Assembly (NCBI GenBank): GCA_964423645.1
Contig: CAYRFE010000012.1
Span: 1 to 64,000 of the forward strand
Direction: 5' to 3'
Source: CAYRFE01 sp964423645 [NCBI: uncultured bacterium]
Lineage (GTDB): Bacteria; Macinerneyibacteriota; Macinerneyibacteria; Macinerneyibacteriales
Length of the DNA: 64,000 nt
Each line of letters starts with the position of its first letter. Position 1 is the first letter of the stretch. Both the position numbers and the translations under genes were made by a program. Below are positions 63,101 to 64,000 of the stretch, piece after piece. The notes under the pieces are model-generated. The model ran no database searches, was not told the origin of the DNA, and saw only the letters and a program-made list of their open reading frames with translations.

Positions 63101-63842
63101 AATCAGATATCCCCGGTGATTGTAATTTAATAAGAAACGAGTCATCGATTTTTGTATACAACGCGTTCTTTTCTGCGATAAATACATGCTCACCACTTTT
63201 AAGATCATTAAAAGCAATAACCTCGCGGTTCACATACATTTGCCCTTGGCGTACATACAATGTGATACTCATTGAGTTTTTATATTCAAAATGTTTCAAC
63301 CAATCAGATTTCATATCCTGTGAGCGATACATATTCGACAAAAAGTGCCTGAGGTAATATTTCTTACCACCACTTTTGACACAAAATCGCAGACTGATAT
63401 CGTTATTATACACTGTCAGTTCCGGATAGTGCAAACAAGCAGTAAATACGTCATCCGGTAAAAAATCTTCCGAACCGGACCATGTGAGTAACGTAGAATG
63501 TGAATCCACGATTCGGTAACCCCGGTCATGATTGATCGAGTATTGTTCGTTAACAAATGATTGCCAATCGTTGTACATCGAACTTCGCAACACATTAAAC
63601 TCTTCATTAATGCGCGCCTTTGCATCAAAAAGTTTATTCTCTATAAATTCAGAGTTATGAGTAAGATCATGATTGCTCACCCAATAAAGCACACCGCAAC
63701 ACACCATTATAAAACCGACATACCGCAATCGTGACACAAAAAACATACTCAATGAAACTACAATAAAAGCAAGAAATACTGCGGGATTAGGAAAAAAATA
63801 GTGCAACAAGCTCGCAGTGATACACATGATCAACAAAATCAT
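60108..63842 (-). CDS. large multi-TM sensor histidine kinase, partner of the 58.8-kb regulator
   Basis: The 1244-residue product has an unusual sensor half. Two to three N-terminal membrane helices are followed by a periplasmic domain (about 65-235), a block of about seven membrane helices (about 240-450), a second periplasmic region (about 450-625), one helix near 640, and a third periplasmic segment (about 700-830). HAMP (about 855-910), PAS (about 925-1000) and the kinase core (H1022 in I-A-H-E-L-K-N-P, N-box, G-G-S-G-L-G-L-Y) follow. The ATG at 63842 has GGGAG 7 bases upstream. It heads the two-component cassette. Confidence 0.92.
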   Translation of the reverse strand: MILLIMCITASLLHYFFPNPAVFLAFIVVSLSMFFVSRLRYVGFIMVCCGVLYWVSNHDLTHNSEFIENKLFDAKARINEEFNVLRSSMYNDWQSFVNEQYSINHDRGYRIVDSHSTLLTWSGSEDFLPDDVFTACLHYPELTVYNNDISLRFCVKSGGKKYYLRHFLSNMYRSQDMKSDWLKHFEYKNSMSITLYVRQGQMYVNREVIAFNDLKSGEHVFIAEKNALYTKIDDSFLIKLQSPGISDYVVLLRKMFFFLTFMIVVIASFRLFSGKQILILHVLFGVALVIMLPYPLVAVCCTVLILIVDRTIIMDYVLNEIHHITYWDLITTATIFFPFLALLLQVFPNHMLIGAFVFGVFTASYFMYILACCAGFLAILFVVPHLGRHTKEGLAIVLSIVGMWVSVPMMIFLISIASVLFLTRKHCTVIRQIHILAGAVLFFMMLYPVYAMRHGKNTTHTIQYFVKQSEREVQNTMDLTADILRNDEQIRWTLAERINYDDNNFAFYKWSNTPLVHKLYPHFLYFENTDGDIISSFSFRCSLVTYPTKNFSPAIVDGGNFWMHRVQVFQENKLIGSIVVGIAKDYWRYDAEIPIVFTRKSSGVTVFSTGFGERPSSHFRSLSVSEGTDVITVWIKRTEYIIFRACISACGVIVIFLLLKIIFSKSFRVQFDFRIRMMLIVLFFLVLPFIFSTMLIFNNYTSSLKHYISKEVSQTRALILKNARTWYAHFYSGRIFNTPGAFSEIPWGNEWSLYSGPQRILSYNEDLYRLNLKRDYLPFDMLTALENKREIYTYFWGKGIVDVYYADPLTKGLTVRTTVALNRMQREDFFDTIILFMVINVVLIAAVLRMFTVFFMKIIYPLTDLIEATKEVSVGNFSYKIERKTDITEINTLLSNFNTMLAKLSAYKINLNDTQNFLREIIGSLPVAAVVYDKKRGIMLYNDDMERLSPNIELHRQPHDVIEIPVDFFKPVVTELRYKGHILRITIRHFKYGYIFTVSDITSFVIAEKAQVWFDVAQEIAHELKNPLMPLEFSVNRLEKATASLSITAEERSVFQELLTVMREETAAIGSLVRDFREMTQKGEANVNALDIAGEIGALVNGFKPYPILLNISEKLPLVYFPPNKLRMILKNILKNAIEAIPETKPIEISAYYATLPTEWNIPNIDTQSSYVVIHVKDNAGGIRQEIREQIFEPFYSSKKGGSGLGLYIVKKIMNEYGNEVYVQVREGEGSDMYLIFTTEHYEG

Positions 63843-63863
63843 ATCGCATCTCCCGATGTACAT

Positions 63864-64000
63864 GTGTGAGGATAGGGATCATGCATGTCGTTTCCGGGAA
63901 AAATGTCCAATAGAAAAAACATCATTTTGAGACAAAGAATGCACGGTTTTCGTAAAATATGAGTGAAAAATACGCGCACGGCGTCGTCCATTTAGTGCCC
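63864..64000. other. upstream region of the sensor kinase, nothing recognised
   Basis: 137 bases with no clear promoter or gene; a TTGGAC at 63911-63916 (minus strand) has no matching -10 at normal spacing. Confidence 0.4.

Noticed and set aside
53350-63842. Type IX secretion system in the window
   Set aside because: Only a sorting-tail-like domain is seen; no Por/Gld component is present.
1-64000. CRISPR array, prophage or insertion sequence
   Set aside because: No regularly spaced short repeats, cas genes, transposase, integrase or phage structural genes were seen; the repeats at 2.9, 15.5 and 33.1 kb are palindromic intergenic elements.

Overview
The window is a gene-dense stretch of about 40% GC (estimated by eye) from a diderm, probably anaerobic bacterium. 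An outer membrane is indicated by a secretin (PilQ), an LPS-heptose epimerase (HldD), O-antigen ligase/polymerase-like proteins and several lipoproteins. Anaerobic, ferredoxin-based metabolism is indicated by a four-subunit 2-oxoacid:ferredoxin oxidoreductase, an oxygen-labile [4Fe-4S] cysteine desulfidase-type enzyme and a NapH-like membrane ferredoxin protein. A Por/T9SS-like sorting tail, FG-GAP repeats, DUF4416, DUF6485 and CD1871A-type small proteins point to a poorly sampled phylum (Cloacimonadota-, Spirochaetota- or Fibrobacterota-like lineages all remain possible). I cannot fix the taxon from this sequence.

Layout. 0.1-3 kb: a small membrane protein, an ArsC/Spx-like protein, a DnaQ-like exonuclease, an unknown protein and an alkyltransferase-like DNA repair protein, followed by a 171-bp tandem repeat. 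3.3-8.6 kb: leuS, a soluble TPR histidine kinase, tRNA-Arg(ACG) and a membrane protein. 8.6-12 kb: two paralogous TPR/FG-GAP lipoproteins. 12-15.4 kb: gpmA and a umuD-SRAP-umuC translesion operon with its own palindromic operator. 15.4-16.2 kb: a gene-free block of palindromic repeats. 16.3-20.2 kb: TyrA, HldD, a DppA-type D-aminopeptidase and a CyuA/YhaM-type desulfidase. 20.4-27 kb: pilB-pilT-pilC with an NAT-like enzyme, a DUF4416 protein and a pseudopilin-like coiled-coil protein. 27-30.4 kb: a MinD-like ATPase plus korDABC. 30.7-34 kb: patatin phospholipase, csoR-spy copper-type operon, a DUF6485 protein and a MEMO-family protein. 34-42.9 kb: SNF2 helicase, large TPR protein, NapH-like Fe-S protein, CXXC mini-protein, folP and a small membrane protein. 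43-53.3 kb: a nucleosidase/spore-photoproduct-lyase fusion, two O-antigen ligase-like proteins and pilMNOPQ. 53.3-63.8 kb: two NtrC-type two-component systems bracketing a degenerate M6-protease-like secreted protein.

Working together: the pil genes form a type IV pilus/twitching machine split into motor (pilBTC) and alignment/secretin (pilMNOPQ) operons. The double two-component block lies directly upstream of pilM and may control pilus, surface or secreted functions. DNA damage tolerance is scattered over several loci (UmuDC/SRAP, the alkyltransferase-like protein, the SPL fusion, SNF2).

Most promising for novelty: the nucleosidase-SPL fusion, which retains the key residues of both enzyme families at close to family spacing; the pseudo-M6 protein with a T9SS-like tail embedded between two sensor/regulator pairs, one of which has a Walker B Glu-to-Gly change; and the SOS-like operator on an apparently leaderless umuD. 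Near-consensus sigma-70 promoters (TTGACA, 16-17 bp, TATAAT-like) can be read directly at many operons and were used to correct several gene starts.
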